Shown here in pieces: positions 27,324 through 35,837 of a DNA stretch of 64,000 bases. Each line of letters starts with the position of its first letter. Position 1 is the first letter of the stretch. The stretch spans positions 1 to 64,000 of the forward strand of contig JAYGEX010000025.1 in assembly GCA_046582185.1 (NCBI GenBank). The letters run 5' to 3'. The notes beneath the pieces were generated by a model, which saw only the letters and a list, made by a program, of their open reading frames with translations, did not search any database and was not told where the DNA came from. The DNA comes from GCA-002726655 sp046582185 (lineage in GTDB: Bacteria; Pseudomonadota; Gammaproteobacteria; Pseudomonadales; Azotimanducaceae). Position numbers and translations under genes: made by a program.

Positions 27324-27698
27324 TCAAGTGATAACTTCGTGTCCGACGCTCGTCAATGCTTCTATGGCAAGGGCCAAGCCCTCGGACTTCACAAAGAAAT
27401 AATCCGTCTTATAGCCGCTCATTACCAATACACTGATGTCAGATTCAGCGAGCCTGGCGGTGATTTCTGCAGCCACTCCGGTGATGGAGAAGGCCATCTG
27501 GCCGACAATTGCTAGGCAGCGCCAATCGGATTCGGATTCCTCAAAATCTCTAACCGAATGATTTGCCGGTGCCATTAGCGAGTAGTCCCCGGGCACGGAG
27601 CAAACGAAGGTATTATCACCAGTCTGTTGTGCCAACAGAGCGCCCTTATCCCGAAAGAGGTAGAAGCAATACAATTCAGATAAGACCTCCAGTTTCAA
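27324..27698 (-). CDS. ACT-domain protein (CASTOR-like)
   Basis: A 124-residue protein with paired small ACT folds: an N-terminal half (LEVLSELYCFYLFRDKGALL) and a clear C-terminal ACT domain (WRCLAIVGQMAFSITGVAAE, AESDISVLVMSGYKTDYFFV, ALTSVGHEV). This class binds amino acids and is related to the CASTOR-type sensors. Its start overlaps the stop of the flavin monooxygenase gene by 4 bases, so translation is coupled. It may sense a product or the substrate of that enzyme; inference. Confidence 0.75.
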   Translation of the reverse strand: MKLEVLSELYCFYLFRDKGALLAQQTGDNTFVCSVPGDYSLMAPANHSVRDFEESESDWRCLAIVGQMAFSITGVAAEITARLAESDISVLVMSGYKTDYFFVKSEGLALAIEALTSVGHEVIT

Positions 27699-28945
27699 GA
27701 ACGCTTACTCGCCTTGAGGCTCGCCTTATCGAAACCGGCCAGCTTCTTGTAGGCATTGGCAACCTCTTCCAACTCAGCCCCGGGCACACACACATGCTCA
27801 TGCCCGCAATTACCGTCGCATCTATCTTTTACAAACTGCAATACCTTTTCCGGACCGGTTTCGCGATTGGTATATATAAGCCTCGTGGTTGGCGGCAGGC
27901 GCTCCTGCTCATATGCAGTAAATGCTTCGGCGATAAGATCATGACGTGTTAACTGTTTCTCAAGGCCGACGGCATCCAGTATTCCCTGAGACGCGCCGTT
28001 AGAACCATTAGGGTACATGGCATGGGCGGCATCACCTGCAAGCACTACGTTGCCAAAGGCCCATTGCTCAACCGGGTCGCGATCAATCATCGGGAATTTA
28101 TAGATCTCGCCGGCATTGGCAAACACTTCAGGCACATTTAACCAGTCGAATTGCCATTGGCTAAACCTGTCCGCAAATTCGCTGATGTCACCGGCATTAC
28201 TCCAGTCATCGCGATGAATTGTGTCAAGGGGCACTCTAAATTCTGCGACCCAATTGATCAATTGCTTACCCTGCTCGTCAGGGGCACTAATGGGATAGAC
28301 GACAATCTTCTGATCGCTGTGCCCTGCCATTATCATGGTCCGCTCGCTAAAGAATGAATCCATAACTGTCGTTCCGCGCCAGAGCATGAGGCCAGCAAAA
28401 TGGGGCTCACCCTGATCTGGGTATAGTTGCTGCCTGACAACAGAGTTAATGCCATCACAGGCAATAAGGAAATCGCCTCTTTCACTGGTCGAGCTGCCAT
28501 CTATTGATTTGAAATTTGCGATAACGCCATCCTGATCGCTCTCAAAATTAACCAGCCGTCGATCGGTAAGCAGTACTTCCTTGCCCAGCCGCTTGATGAC
28601 TTCTTCCTTTAACAGGGCCTGCAGTCTGCCACGATGAATAGAATATTGAGGTACGTCATAACCCGCATCTATACCTCTTGGCTCCTGCCAGATGGATTTC
28701 CCCTGTTCGCAAAAGAATCTGAGTTCACTGGTTCGAACGGCGTTGGCATCCAACTTCGCCTGTAAACCTAAACCAATCAGATGTTGTACCGAATGCGGGA
28801 GCAAATTGAGCCCGACACCCAATTCCTTTATTTTCTGTGCCTCTTCAAACACGCGTACACCGAATCCGGAACGATGCAGCATCAGCGCTGTTGTCAATCC
28901 AACTATTCCACCCCCAACAATTATGCCCGACGCTTTCGAAATCAT
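27695..28945 (-). CDS. FAD-dependent monooxygenase (PHBH/UbiH-like)
   Basis: A 416-residue class A flavoprotein hydroxylase. The FAD dinucleotide motif is IIVGGGIVGLTTALML (8-23), the DG motif is DFLIACDGINSVVRQQLYPD (about 158-177) and the GD motif is VVLAGDAAHAMYPNGSNGAS (about 303-322). Such enzymes hydroxylate aromatic or polyketide-like rings with NAD(P)H and oxygen. The C-terminus carries a cysteine/histidine-rich tail (DRCDGNCGHEHVC) that is unusual for the family and could bind metal. Divergent from the hydratase operon and coupled to the ACT gene. Confidence 0.83.
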   Translation of the reverse strand: MISKASGIIVGGGIVGLTTALMLHRSGFGVRVFEEAQKIKELGVGLNLLPHSVQHLIGLGLQAKLDANAVRTSELRFFCEQGKSIWQEPRGIDAGYDVPQYSIHRGRLQALLKEEVIKRLGKEVLLTDRRLVNFESDQDGVIANFKSIDGSSTSERGDFLIACDGINSVVRQQLYPDQGEPHFAGLMLWRGTTVMDSFFSERTMIMAGHSDQKIVVYPISAPDEQGKQLINWVAEFRVPLDTIHRDDWSNAGDISEFADRFSQWQFDWLNVPEVFANAGEIYKFPMIDRDPVEQWAFGNVVLAGDAAHAMYPNGSNGASQGILDAVGLEKQLTRHDLIAEAFTAYEQERLPPTTRLIYTNRETGPEKVLQFVKDRCDGNCGHEHVCVPGAELEEVANAYKKLAGFDKASLKASKRS

Positions 28946-29025
28946 CCTATTGACTACCTATACCCGTTTCAACCTGACACAATGCCAGTCATCATAATCA
29001 TTCAATTGTACCTTCAGGAGGCTCC

Positions 29026-29883
29026 ATGGACACGGGTAAATTCACAGGCTTCGAGGTATCGCTAGATAAGCCAGGCATTGCCTGGATAGAGTTCAACGAG
29101 CCGGAAAAACTCAACGGCATGAATGTTGGCAAGAAACGGGACCTGATGGAAACGCTCACTCAGGCACAAATGGACAATGCTGTACGGGTGGTCATCTTTA
29201 TCGGACAGGGGCGAGGATTTTGCGCCGGTGATGACCTGAAAGCTTATAGCAGTACAGATCATGCAGACAATGCGCTAATGCCCCCCATTCCTCCTGGCCA
29301 CGATAACCCCATTGGTACATACAACGGCTTGCGGCATATTTCGCAAGCATTGAATCTTACGATCAGGAGTCTGGACAAAATCAGCATAGCGGCCATCAAT
29401 GGCGTGGCGATTCAGACGGGTCTTTCCCTGGCGCTGTCATGTGATTTCAAGATTGCGTCCCGTAGCGCCAGGCTCGGCAGTGCCACATTACGATTTGGAC
29501 TTCTGCCGGACGAGGGTGGTCAGTACCTCTTGATTCAACATCTTGGCTTAACCAAGGCATTGGATTTTGTCATGCGCAAGCGCATAGTCTCTGCCGATGA
29601 AGCACATGCACTTGGGCTCATCAATGAGGTGGTTGACGACGATCGCTTAAGAAATGCTGCCCTGGAACTGGCCACAGAACTCGCGGAAGGCCCCCAGGTC
29701 GCCATGCGTCTACTCAAACGCTCCATGTATCAGGCAGCGGAGCTCAGCTTTGAACAGGCCTGCGATGAAATAGCTTCAAAGACGGCGATTGCTGATCACC
29801 ACCCGGATACAAAGGAAGGGGTTGGCGCTTTCCGGGAGAAGCGGGATCCGAAATTTAATGAATGGCTCCGTCAATACGAGTAA
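29026..29883 (+). CDS. Enoyl-CoA hydratase-related protein
   Basis: A 285-residue crotonase-family protein with strong ribosome site AGGAGG seven bases before the ATG. Oxyanion-hole segments are GQGRGFCAGDDLKAYSS (about 63-79) and INGVAIQTGLSLALSCDFKI (about 124-143); the catalytic glutamate is probably in LLPDEGGQYLLIQHLG. The insert DNALMPPIPPGHDNPIGTYN is a feature of a subgroup found in lipid and aromatic catabolism. First gene of a likely operon with the methyltransferase (22-base overlap) and the selenoprotein. Confidence 0.83.
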   Translation: MDTGKFTGFEVSLDKPGIAWIEFNEPEKLNGMNVGKKRDLMETLTQAQMDNAVRVVIFIGQGRGFCAGDDLKAYSSTDHADNALMPPIPPGHDNPIGTYNGLRHISQALNLTIRSLDKISIAAINGVAIQTGLSLALSCDFKIASRSARLGSATLRFGLLPDEGGQYLLIQHLGLTKALDFVMRKRIVSADEAHALGLINEVVDDDRLRNAALELATELAEGPQVAMRLLKRSMYQAAELSFEQACDEIASKTAIADHHPDTKEGVGAFREKRDPKFNEWLRQYE

Positions 29884-30536
29884 TCACATTGAATTTATAT
29901 ACGGACAAGCTCCAACTGCCGGACGGTTTTTTTACCCGCGAAGACGAGAGTCCAGATGAAGCATTTTACGCTGCACCTCGATTCACCACCCATATAGACG
30001 ATGCGACAATCACCAATCTAAGCCATTATTATCGCGAGGTTTTATCACCGTCTGACTCTCTGCTGGATCTCATGTCGTCCTGGATATCTCATCTGCCCAA
30101 CGAGGTTCAATATCAACATGTTTCCGGCCTGGGTATGAATGAGGATGAGCTGGCAGGCAACCCCCGCCTGGATGATTTCGCCGTACAAAACTTGAATACG
30201 AATCAACAACTGCCCTACGCAGGCGAGCAATTTGATGCAGTGATGATCGTTGTCTCTATTCAGTATCTAACCCGGCCACTGGAAGTATTCGCCGAGATAA
30301 ACCGAATACTGACCCCAGGCGGCAAGTGTATAGTCGCTATGTCCCATCGTCTATTTCCCACAAAGGCGATCTACGCATTCCAGGTACTCAGTCCTGCAGA
30401 GCGATGCCAGGTAGTATCAACTTATATGAACAGAGCAAACCAAGGGGTGGATATTGAACTGATTGACCGTTCTCCCCCCAACGCTGATCCCCTTTGGCTG
30501 GTTGTGGGTACAAAACCCGGAAAAGGGCTAAACTAA
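29862..30536 (+). CDS. SAM-dependent methyltransferase-like protein (type 11)
   Basis: A 224-residue class I methyltransferase-like protein. Motifs are LLDLMSSWISHLP (motif I position, here without the usual glycine cluster), VSGLGMNEDELAGNPRLDDF, LPYAGEQFDAVMIVVSIQYL (motif IV) and EINRILTPGGKCIVAMSHRL. The ATG at 29862 overlaps the hydratase gene by 22 bases; a TTG at 29889 is an alternative start. Degenerate motif I is characteristic of this subgroup of DUF-like methyltransferases, so catalysis should not be assumed. The selenoprotein gene follows 21 bases downstream. Confidence 0.75.
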   Translation: MAPSIRVITLNLYTDKLQLPDGFFTREDESPDEAFYAAPRFTTHIDDATITNLSHYYREVLSPSDSLLDLMSSWISHLPNEVQYQHVSGLGMNEDELAGNPRLDDFAVQNLNTNQQLPYAGEQFDAVMIVVSIQYLTRPLEVFAEINRILTPGGKCIVAMSHRLFPTKAIYAFQVLSPAERCQVVSTYMNRANQGVDIELIDRSPPNADPLWLVVGTKPGKGLN

Positions 30537-30557
30537 ATTCTACCAGGAGGAAAAACC

Positions 30558-30776
30558 ATGAAATTCCAAATTCATTATTGTTCGCAGTGAAACTACGAAC
30601 CAGAAGCGGCCAGTTTGGCGGCAGAACTAAAATCAAATTTTGATGAAGAAGCAGTATTGTTTCCGGAAGGCAAAGGCATATTCGATGTCATCGCAGACGG
30701 TGAACTTATCTATTCCAAATACAAGACGGATCGATTTCCAGAACCCAATGAGGTGACTAAACTGCTGAAAGGCTAA
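30558..30776 (+). CDS. SelW/Rdx-family selenoprotein with CxxU motif (TGA = selenocysteine)
   Basis: A 72-residue thioredoxin-fold protein read from an ATG with AGGAGG seven bases upstream. The sequence begins MKFQIHYCSQ, then an in-frame TGA (30588-30590), then NYEPEAASLAAELKSNF and later FPEGKGIFDVIADGELIYSK. This is the Rdx (SelW/SelT/SelH) family, whose cysteine homologues have CxxC at this point (IxYCxQCNY); here the second residue is coded by TGA, giving CSQU. Length and the closing FPEPNEVTKLL match the family. Its stop overlaps the stop of the facing amidohydrolase remnant. The protein is presumably a redox factor acting on thiols. Standard gene calling would miss it. Confidence 0.88.
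30606..30622 (+). promoter_or_regulatory. Bacterial SECIS-like hairpin of the selenoprotein mRNA
   Basis: GCGGCC-AGTTT-GGCGGC folds into a stem (one G-G mismatch) with a five-base loop that has G at its second position. The loop begins 21 bases after the TGA. Both features agree with the known rules for bacterial SECIS elements (short apical loop with an early G, 16-37 bases from the UGA), which recruit SelB and Sec-tRNA. Confidence 0.6.
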
Positions 30777-32233
30777 TCATTAGCGTCCATCCATTCAGCC
30801 GGTGTTTTCATCACGCCATCTTTAACTATCCATGCTAACTGTCGAAGGCAGGAGATATCATCGAGAGGGTCACAGGAAGTGATGAGCAGGTCAGCGCGCT
30901 TACCGACTTCTATGGTGCCAATCGTATTATCGATACCCAACATTTTCGCAGGTGTCGCGGTAGCAGATTTGATAACAGCTGCATTGGGTAATCCAGCCAT
31001 CGACAGCAATTCCAGCTCCCTTATCATGCTTGGCCCATGGAAGAAATTGAGCATGATTGGATAGTTGCCCGAATCGGTGCCCGCAACTATCGGCACGCCC
31101 CTGTCATACATTGATTTTATCGCGCTGGCGGCACTGTTCAGCATCATGACGATGGTCTCTTCACTTACGAACAACGACAATAGTAGATCGACAATGAAAT
31201 CAGGCACCCACCCAGGAACATTATTTCTCGCCAATTCTCGCGAAGACCATTGCCAAGCTTGCGGATCTTTAAGCGTTGCCAATTCCAGGGGCGGCACCGT
31301 CAGTTGAATATGGGGATCATCCAGCCGCTCCGGATGCCACCGTTCCAACAGCAAATCGAGCGTGCCAGAAAGGGTTGAAATCAGAAAGGTCTGTCGATCA
31401 GCAATCAGCCGGAGAAATTCTTCGGACGGCGACTCATCCCAAAACCCGGAGTGAACGAGCGCCCGGGCGCCCATTTTAATCGCCAGGGTCTGTTCCTCTT
31501 CACTCATTCCGTGGATTTAGAGAGGTCGTTCTTTTTCGATAGCAATGCGCGCGATCGTTTTTCGCATCTCTGGGGAGTGGATGGGACCAAACCCGTATTC
31601 AAGCGGCACCTTTATACCCACGATTCCGGGCTTATCCTTAAATTCCTCAAATAGATCTAACACATCCGCTTCGTTAGTCGCTGGTTTTGATGAACTCTTG
31701 AACAAATCACCATCGAGGTAGCCACCCGCGCTGAACAGAACGGGCGCCAGTGCCAAAACGCGTAGACCGGTGCCGCCTCGTTTAAGGTGGTTTTGAATGT
31801 CTCGAAGGACTGATGCAGATATTGCTGTATCCAGCACGGTAGTCACACCTGAGGCCACATACGCCTTGAGATGGTGTTTGCGCAGTTCCTCGATGACTTC
31901 GATGCTGTCATTGCGATATTTGGATCCCGGCACAGATTGCAGATGCACATGAGAGTCGATCAGGCCAGGGAGGATAGTGAAGCCTGTCAGATCGATCACT
32001 TCACCTGTGGCGTTCTTTATAAATGTAGAAATTTCAGCTATTTCACCGTCACGAACAACTATCGAAGCCACAAAGGTTTCATGCTCCTTGCCATCGATGA
32101 CTCTAGCATTGAGCGGCGTTAGATCACCCGCCCATGTCGTAGAATGGCTCATGCACATCAGCAATATCGAGATTCGGCATCCGATGATTTTGGATTGCAA
32201 GTGCGTTAGTAGGCTCATGGGAAATAGCTGCAC
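30773..32233 (-). pseudogene. Exported amidohydrolase (imidazolonepropionase-like) broken by in-frame TAA
   Basis: Two leftward frames in the same phase form one amidohydrolase. The 5' part has a signal peptide, the metal motif ILPGLIDSHVHLQS and AYVASGVTTVLDTA, ending ERPL-stop; the 3' part resumes IHGMSEEEQTLAIKMGARAL and carries HSGFWDE, VAGTDSGNYP and the closing GTIEVGKRADLLI. A single TAA (31517-31519) sits where intact relatives have a residue before IHG, so one base change explains it. No frame slip is needed. The product would be about 486 residues. Probably a recent pseudogene. Confidence 0.8.
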
Positions 32234-32350
32234 TGATACGGAAAAAAGGGCTGACTACTCTGAAGTGTTATTTTAACAATCATATTCATTATTGTTAGCA
32301 GAATATGCCTCCAGTAATGTAAACCCGCTAAGATTGATGCGGCAAATCAA

Positions 32351-32434
32351 ATGACTGCTATTGAAGTATTAACAGCACTAGAAGCCACAAATGCGCTCAC
32401 AATAGAAGGAGTGTCCTATTTAGGAGATAAATAA
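32351..32434 (+). CDS. Small putative antitoxin remnant before Doc-like gene
   Basis: A 27-codon frame (MTAIEVLTALEATNALTIEG and seven more residues) ends 3 bases before the Doc-like start, the usual antitoxin-toxin spacing. It is far shorter than Phd (about 70 residues) and not clearly homologous, so it may be the surviving end of an antitoxin gene. Confidence 0.3.
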   Translation: MTAIEVLTALEATNALTIEGVSYLGDK

Positions 32435-32437
32435 GAC

Positions 32438-32713
32438 ATGGAACTAATGATATTAGAAGTTTCACACATAAAAGCGATTCACCAGCGCGTATTGTTTGAA
32501 TCAGAACGACAGGGTGAATGCCCGCGCCGAACCGAAGGGGTGATTGGACCTATCTACAATCGCCTCGCGTATGGTATCGCGAGCAACCATGTGTTTGACC
32601 TTGCTGGTTGTTACGGCGCACACATTGCGATCGGCTATGCATTCGTTGAAGGTAATAAATGCACAGCATTCCAAACGTTAATTACATTGTGGTGCCAAAG
32701 TAAATATGCCTGA
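32438..32713 (+). pseudogene. Doc/Fic-type toxin, catalytically degenerate and shortened
   Basis: A 91-codon frame with the outline of Doc (death-on-curing) toxins: HIKAIHQRVLFESERQ, GPIYNRLAYG, then AIGYAFVEGNKCTAFQTLI, which corresponds to the Fic motif HxFx(D/E)GNKRTA. The catalytic histidine is replaced by Tyr and the arginine by Cys, and about 30 C-terminal residues of Doc are missing. Doc phosphorylates EF-Tu; this version should be inactive. It lies just before the nhaA 3' end. Confidence 0.55.
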
Positions 32714-34084
32714 TCAGCTTTCGCTCAATTCTCCTACATCCTTTCCAGTTAATAGTAACCAGATAAATCCGGCTCCACCCGCCAGCAGCGATGCCAGCAA
32801 GATCCCGGTTTTAGCCATCAATAGATCATCTGCATGGTGGGCAAAACCAAGTTCGGCAATGAAGATAGACATGGTAAAACCAATGCCGCCCATCAGTGCC
32901 ACGCCAACAATATGATTGAAATTCACGCCCTCCGGTAGTGTCGTAAAGCCCGTCTTTACTGCAATCCACGAAAACCCTGCGATACCAATCAGCTTACCGA
33001 GCACTAATCCTCCTACGATTCCTAGGGATACCGGATGTGTAATCACCGAACCAATGGAAGACATTTCCAGCGGTACGCCAGCGTTGGCCAGGGAAAAAAT
33101 CGGGATGATCAGAAAGGCAGTGTATCGATGCAAATTGTGTTCAAGAATCTGAGCAGGCGCTTGAACCAGCAACGTACCCTCCTCCAGAGCCTGAATTTGC
33201 GACCGTAGTTCATCATTTCGGATGATGTTCTCTTCCTTCTGAAAAGCACACTTGATCCTGACCACCATCTCATCTATATGGTCTAAAAACCGCTTGGGAT
33301 CATACTTGGGGCGCATGGGAATTGTGAACGCCAGAAACACGCCAGCAAGTGTCGCGTGAATACCACTCTTAAGGGTTGCCACCCAGAGGACTGCGCCGAG
33401 AATCATATAGGGCAAGGATCGACGAATGCCTCCAAGATTCAAACTCACCAATAGAAGCAGGACCAGACCTGCTAAAATTAGCGCACCGAAATTAATGGTC
33501 TCTGTATAAAACAGCGCAATGACCATGACCGCTCCAAGATCATCTACAATCGCGACTGCAACCAGGAAAGTTAACAGTGCCTTGGGCACTCTGTTACCTA
33601 ACAAGGCAAGAGCGCCGAGCGCAAAGGCAATATCAGTCGCCATGGGAATTCCCCAGCCATCCATGGTGTGTCCGGCAGGGTTGAACCACAAATAAATCGC
33701 CACGGGTACCAACATACCGCCAATAGCGGCGGCAATCGGCAAAATCGCCTTCTTTGGATCAGCGAGCTCTCCCACGAGAATCTCTCTTTTTAATTCAAGC
33801 CCGACCACAAAAAAGAAGATCGCCATCAATCCATCATTGATCCAGTGGTGGATGGATTTCGATAGCTGAAAACCGTCCACACCAATGGTGAAGGTCATGC
33901 CCAGGAAATGGTGATAAGCATCATTCCAGGGACTGTTAGCTAGAACCAGTGCAACGACAGCACACAACATCAGCAACACGCCACTGGTGGTCTGCCGATG
34001 GATGAATTCTTCCAATGGGCTTAGCACGCTATCAAATGCTTTCTCCCAGGGAGCGATATAGTCTTTACGTATTTGCTTACTCAT
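32714..34084 (-). CDS. nhaA: Na+/H+ antiporter NhaA
   Basis: A 456-residue antiporter with 12 membrane helices. Diagnostic segments are INDGLMAIFFFVVGLELKRE (about 82-101), GWGIPMATDIAFALGALALL with the ion-binding Asp region, and FLVAVAIVDDLGAVMVIALF holding the paired aspartates (about 172-173). An insert of roughly 60 charged residues (about 262-315) lies in the middle loop, typical of the longer NhaA variants. It exports sodium to maintain pH and salt balance, in keeping with a saline habitat. Last gene of a leftward run. Confidence 0.93.
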   Translation of the reverse strand: MSKQIRKDYIAPWEKAFDSVLSPLEEFIHRQTTSGVLLMLCAVVALVLANSPWNDAYHHFLGMTFTIGVDGFQLSKSIHHWINDGLMAIFFFVVGLELKREILVGELADPKKAILPIAAAIGGMLVPVAIYLWFNPAGHTMDGWGIPMATDIAFALGALALLGNRVPKALLTFLVAVAIVDDLGAVMVIALFYTETINFGALILAGLVLLLLVSLNLGGIRRSLPYMILGAVLWVATLKSGIHATLAGVFLAFTIPMRPKYDPKRFLDHIDEMVVRIKCAFQKEENIIRNDELRSQIQALEEGTLLVQAPAQILEHNLHRYTAFLIIPIFSLANAGVPLEMSSIGSVITHPVSLGIVGGLVLGKLIGIAGFSWIAVKTGFTTLPEGVNFNHIVGVALMGGIGFTMSIFIAELGFAHHADDLLMAKTGILLASLLAGGAGFIWLLLTGKDVGELSES

Positions 34085-34102
34085 AAATAACTTCTTTCCA
34101 CC

Positions 34103-34861
34103 TTAATCCTGGTTAATTAGGTCCTGGCCAGAAAAAATTCCTTCTTTTCTCAATGCCTTGCGTTTCGTCTTCAATCTGGCCTTGGTTTTTTTATCAAGCT
34201 TCTCTGTAGAACTGGAAAATGCAAGTGCACTAAGCTCACCAATGTGATGCTCTATAAATTCTAATGCTTGCGCTGGGTACACGTTATATATCTCGCGCAA
34301 TGTCCAACCCACACCTTTTTGGACATAATAATCTTTGTCAGCGAGCAGAGCTTCAACGAAGCCAATCAGTTCGTCAAATGGCAGTACAGATTTTCGCTTA
34401 CTCGCATATTCAATTAAACCCACAACTGATTGACGACGTTTCCATGGTGAGCTGGAAGTACTCCATTTATTATAAAGCGGGATGATCCAATCAGGGTTAT
34501 CTTCAACGACTTGTGCGTAAATCTTTGAAAGATCGTCGCTATACGCCCAACAATCGCAGCGATTAATCCACGTCGTTATCTTTGCACATTCAACTTTACT
34601 AATTGTTCGGTGCTGATAGTAGTAGATGGCTTGATGGGCAACTTCATACCAGTCAGATTGCTTCCAGATATAGTCCCAGATCTTAATGATCTCGTTGGCT
34701 GATAGTTCGTAGAAGCTGTATTTCTGTTTTACAAGTTTACGTACCTCGGGCACAACAATGTACAGGCGACGAAAGCCGCCACTTGTAGCCTCTTCAGATT
34801 GCCCCAGGGCGATGACCTGAGTTCGCTGTGTGACTTCATCGAGAGCTTGCAGAAATTCCAT
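34103..34861 (-). CDS. AlkD-like HEAT-repeat DNA alkylation repair protein
   Basis: A 252-residue all-helical protein with HEAT-like repeats: IWDYIWKQSDWYEVAHQAIY, ITTWINRCDCWAYSDDLSKI, SPWKRRQSVVGLIEYASKRK and DYYVQKGVGWTLREIYNVYP correspond to the AlkD DNA-glycosylase superhelix including the paired Trp/Asp region (CDCWAYSDDL). AlkD-type enzymes excise positively charged alkylated bases; many paralogues lack activity, so the function is provisional. Lysine-rich C-terminus. It follows the dehydratase gene by about 31 bases. Confidence 0.75.
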   Translation of the reverse strand: MEFLQALDEVTQRTQVIALGQSEEATSGGFRRLYIVVPEVRKLVKQKYSFYELSANEIIKIWDYIWKQSDWYEVAHQAIYYYQHRTISKVECAKITTWINRCDCWAYSDDLSKIYAQVVEDNPDWIIPLYNKWSTSSSPWKRRQSVVGLIEYASKRKSVLPFDELIGFVEALLADKDYYVQKGVGWTLREIYNVYPAQALEFIEHHIGELSALAFSSSTEKLDKKTKARLKTKRKALRKEGIFSGQDLINQD

Positions 34862-34892
34862 TTACAAATTGCCGGTTTGAATCATAGCCAGC

Positions 34893-35825
34893 CTAGAATG
34901 GCAGGTCGGCAAGGTCAACATTACCACCCGTCAAGATCAGACCAACATGCTGGCCAGAAAAAATTTCCCTGTTCCTTAGAACGGCCGCAAATGTTACTGC
35001 AGAGGAAGCTTCTACCACCAGTTTGAGTCGCGTCCATATCAGGGTCATGGCGTCGATTATTTCATTTTCGGAGACCAGGAATATCTCAGATACATTCCCG
35101 CAGATAATCTCGAAGTTTCTTATCCCAAGAGTCGTCTGAAGTCCGTCGCAAATGGTATTCGGAACATGATTTTTGACTAACTTGCCACTGCGAAGAGAAC
35201 GATAGGCATCATCTGCCTGTTCCGGTTCTGCGGCAAAACAGGCAAGCTGACCATGAACGGCTATCGCACATCCCGCCAGCAGCCCGCCGCCACCTACTGG
35301 CGTCATTATTGCGTCCAGATTGGCAACTTGATCCATCAATTCCAAAGCGGCAGTACCCTGCCCTGCGATAACATCATCATCGTCATAGGGATGCACGACA
35401 TGCGCCTTCGTCTCAAGCACAACCTTTTCTAACATTTCCTCTCTGGCTTTGAGCGTACTCTCGCATTCAATTATTTTTGCACCATAGCCAAGAATCGCAT
35501 CTTTCTTCACCGACTTCGCATTCTCGGGAATGACGATGTACGCATTCATGCCCCGTAAGGCCGCCGCCCGCGCAAGGGCAGCGCCATGATTTCCCGATGA
35601 GTGTGTGGCAACGCCTCTTTCCAGCTTGCTCTCCGGCAGGGAAAAGACGGCATTGACCGCGCCTCTCGATTTAAATGCACCGGCCTTCTGTAAGTTTTCG
35701 CACTTGAAAAATAGCTCACAACCAGTCATTTCATCAAGGCGCTCACTCGTCACTACAGGCGTCATGTGGATATGGGGTTTGATCCTCTCATGAGCCGCTT
35801 TGATATCATACAGTGAAATTGACAT
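34893..35825 (-). CDS. PLP-dependent threonine/serine dehydratase or racemase family
   Basis: A 310-residue fold-type II PLP enzyme without a regulatory ACT domain, so of the catabolic (TdcB/serine-racemase) size. The PLP lysine lies in AGAFKSRGAVNAV (about 48-60), the phosphate/substrate loop is SSGNHGAALA (about 77-86) and the glycine loop is VGGGGLLAGCAI. It would deaminate threonine or serine, or racemise serine or 3-hydroxyaspartate. It begins 12 bases after the formyltransferase stop and is probably co-transcribed with glnS. Confidence 0.82.
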   Translation of the reverse strand: MSISLYDIKAAHERIKPHIHMTPVVTSERLDEMTGCELFFKCENLQKAGAFKSRGAVNAVFSLPESKLERGVATHSSGNHGAALARAAALRGMNAYIVIPENAKSVKKDAILGYGAKIIECESTLKAREEMLEKVVLETKAHVVHPYDDDDVIAGQGTAALELMDQVANLDAIMTPVGGGGLLAGCAIAVHGQLACFAAEPEQADDAYRSLRSGKLVKNHVPNTICDGLQTTLGIRNFEIICGNVSEIFLVSENEIIDAMTLIWTRLKLVVEASSAVTFAAVLRNREIFSGQHVGLILTGGNVDLADLPF

Positions 35826-35837
35826 AGTCTCTTTTTG

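Noticed and set aside
27240..27515. Rightward frame of 91 codons between glyA and the ACT gene
   Set aside because: It lies antisense to the ACT-domain gene and has no recognisable content.
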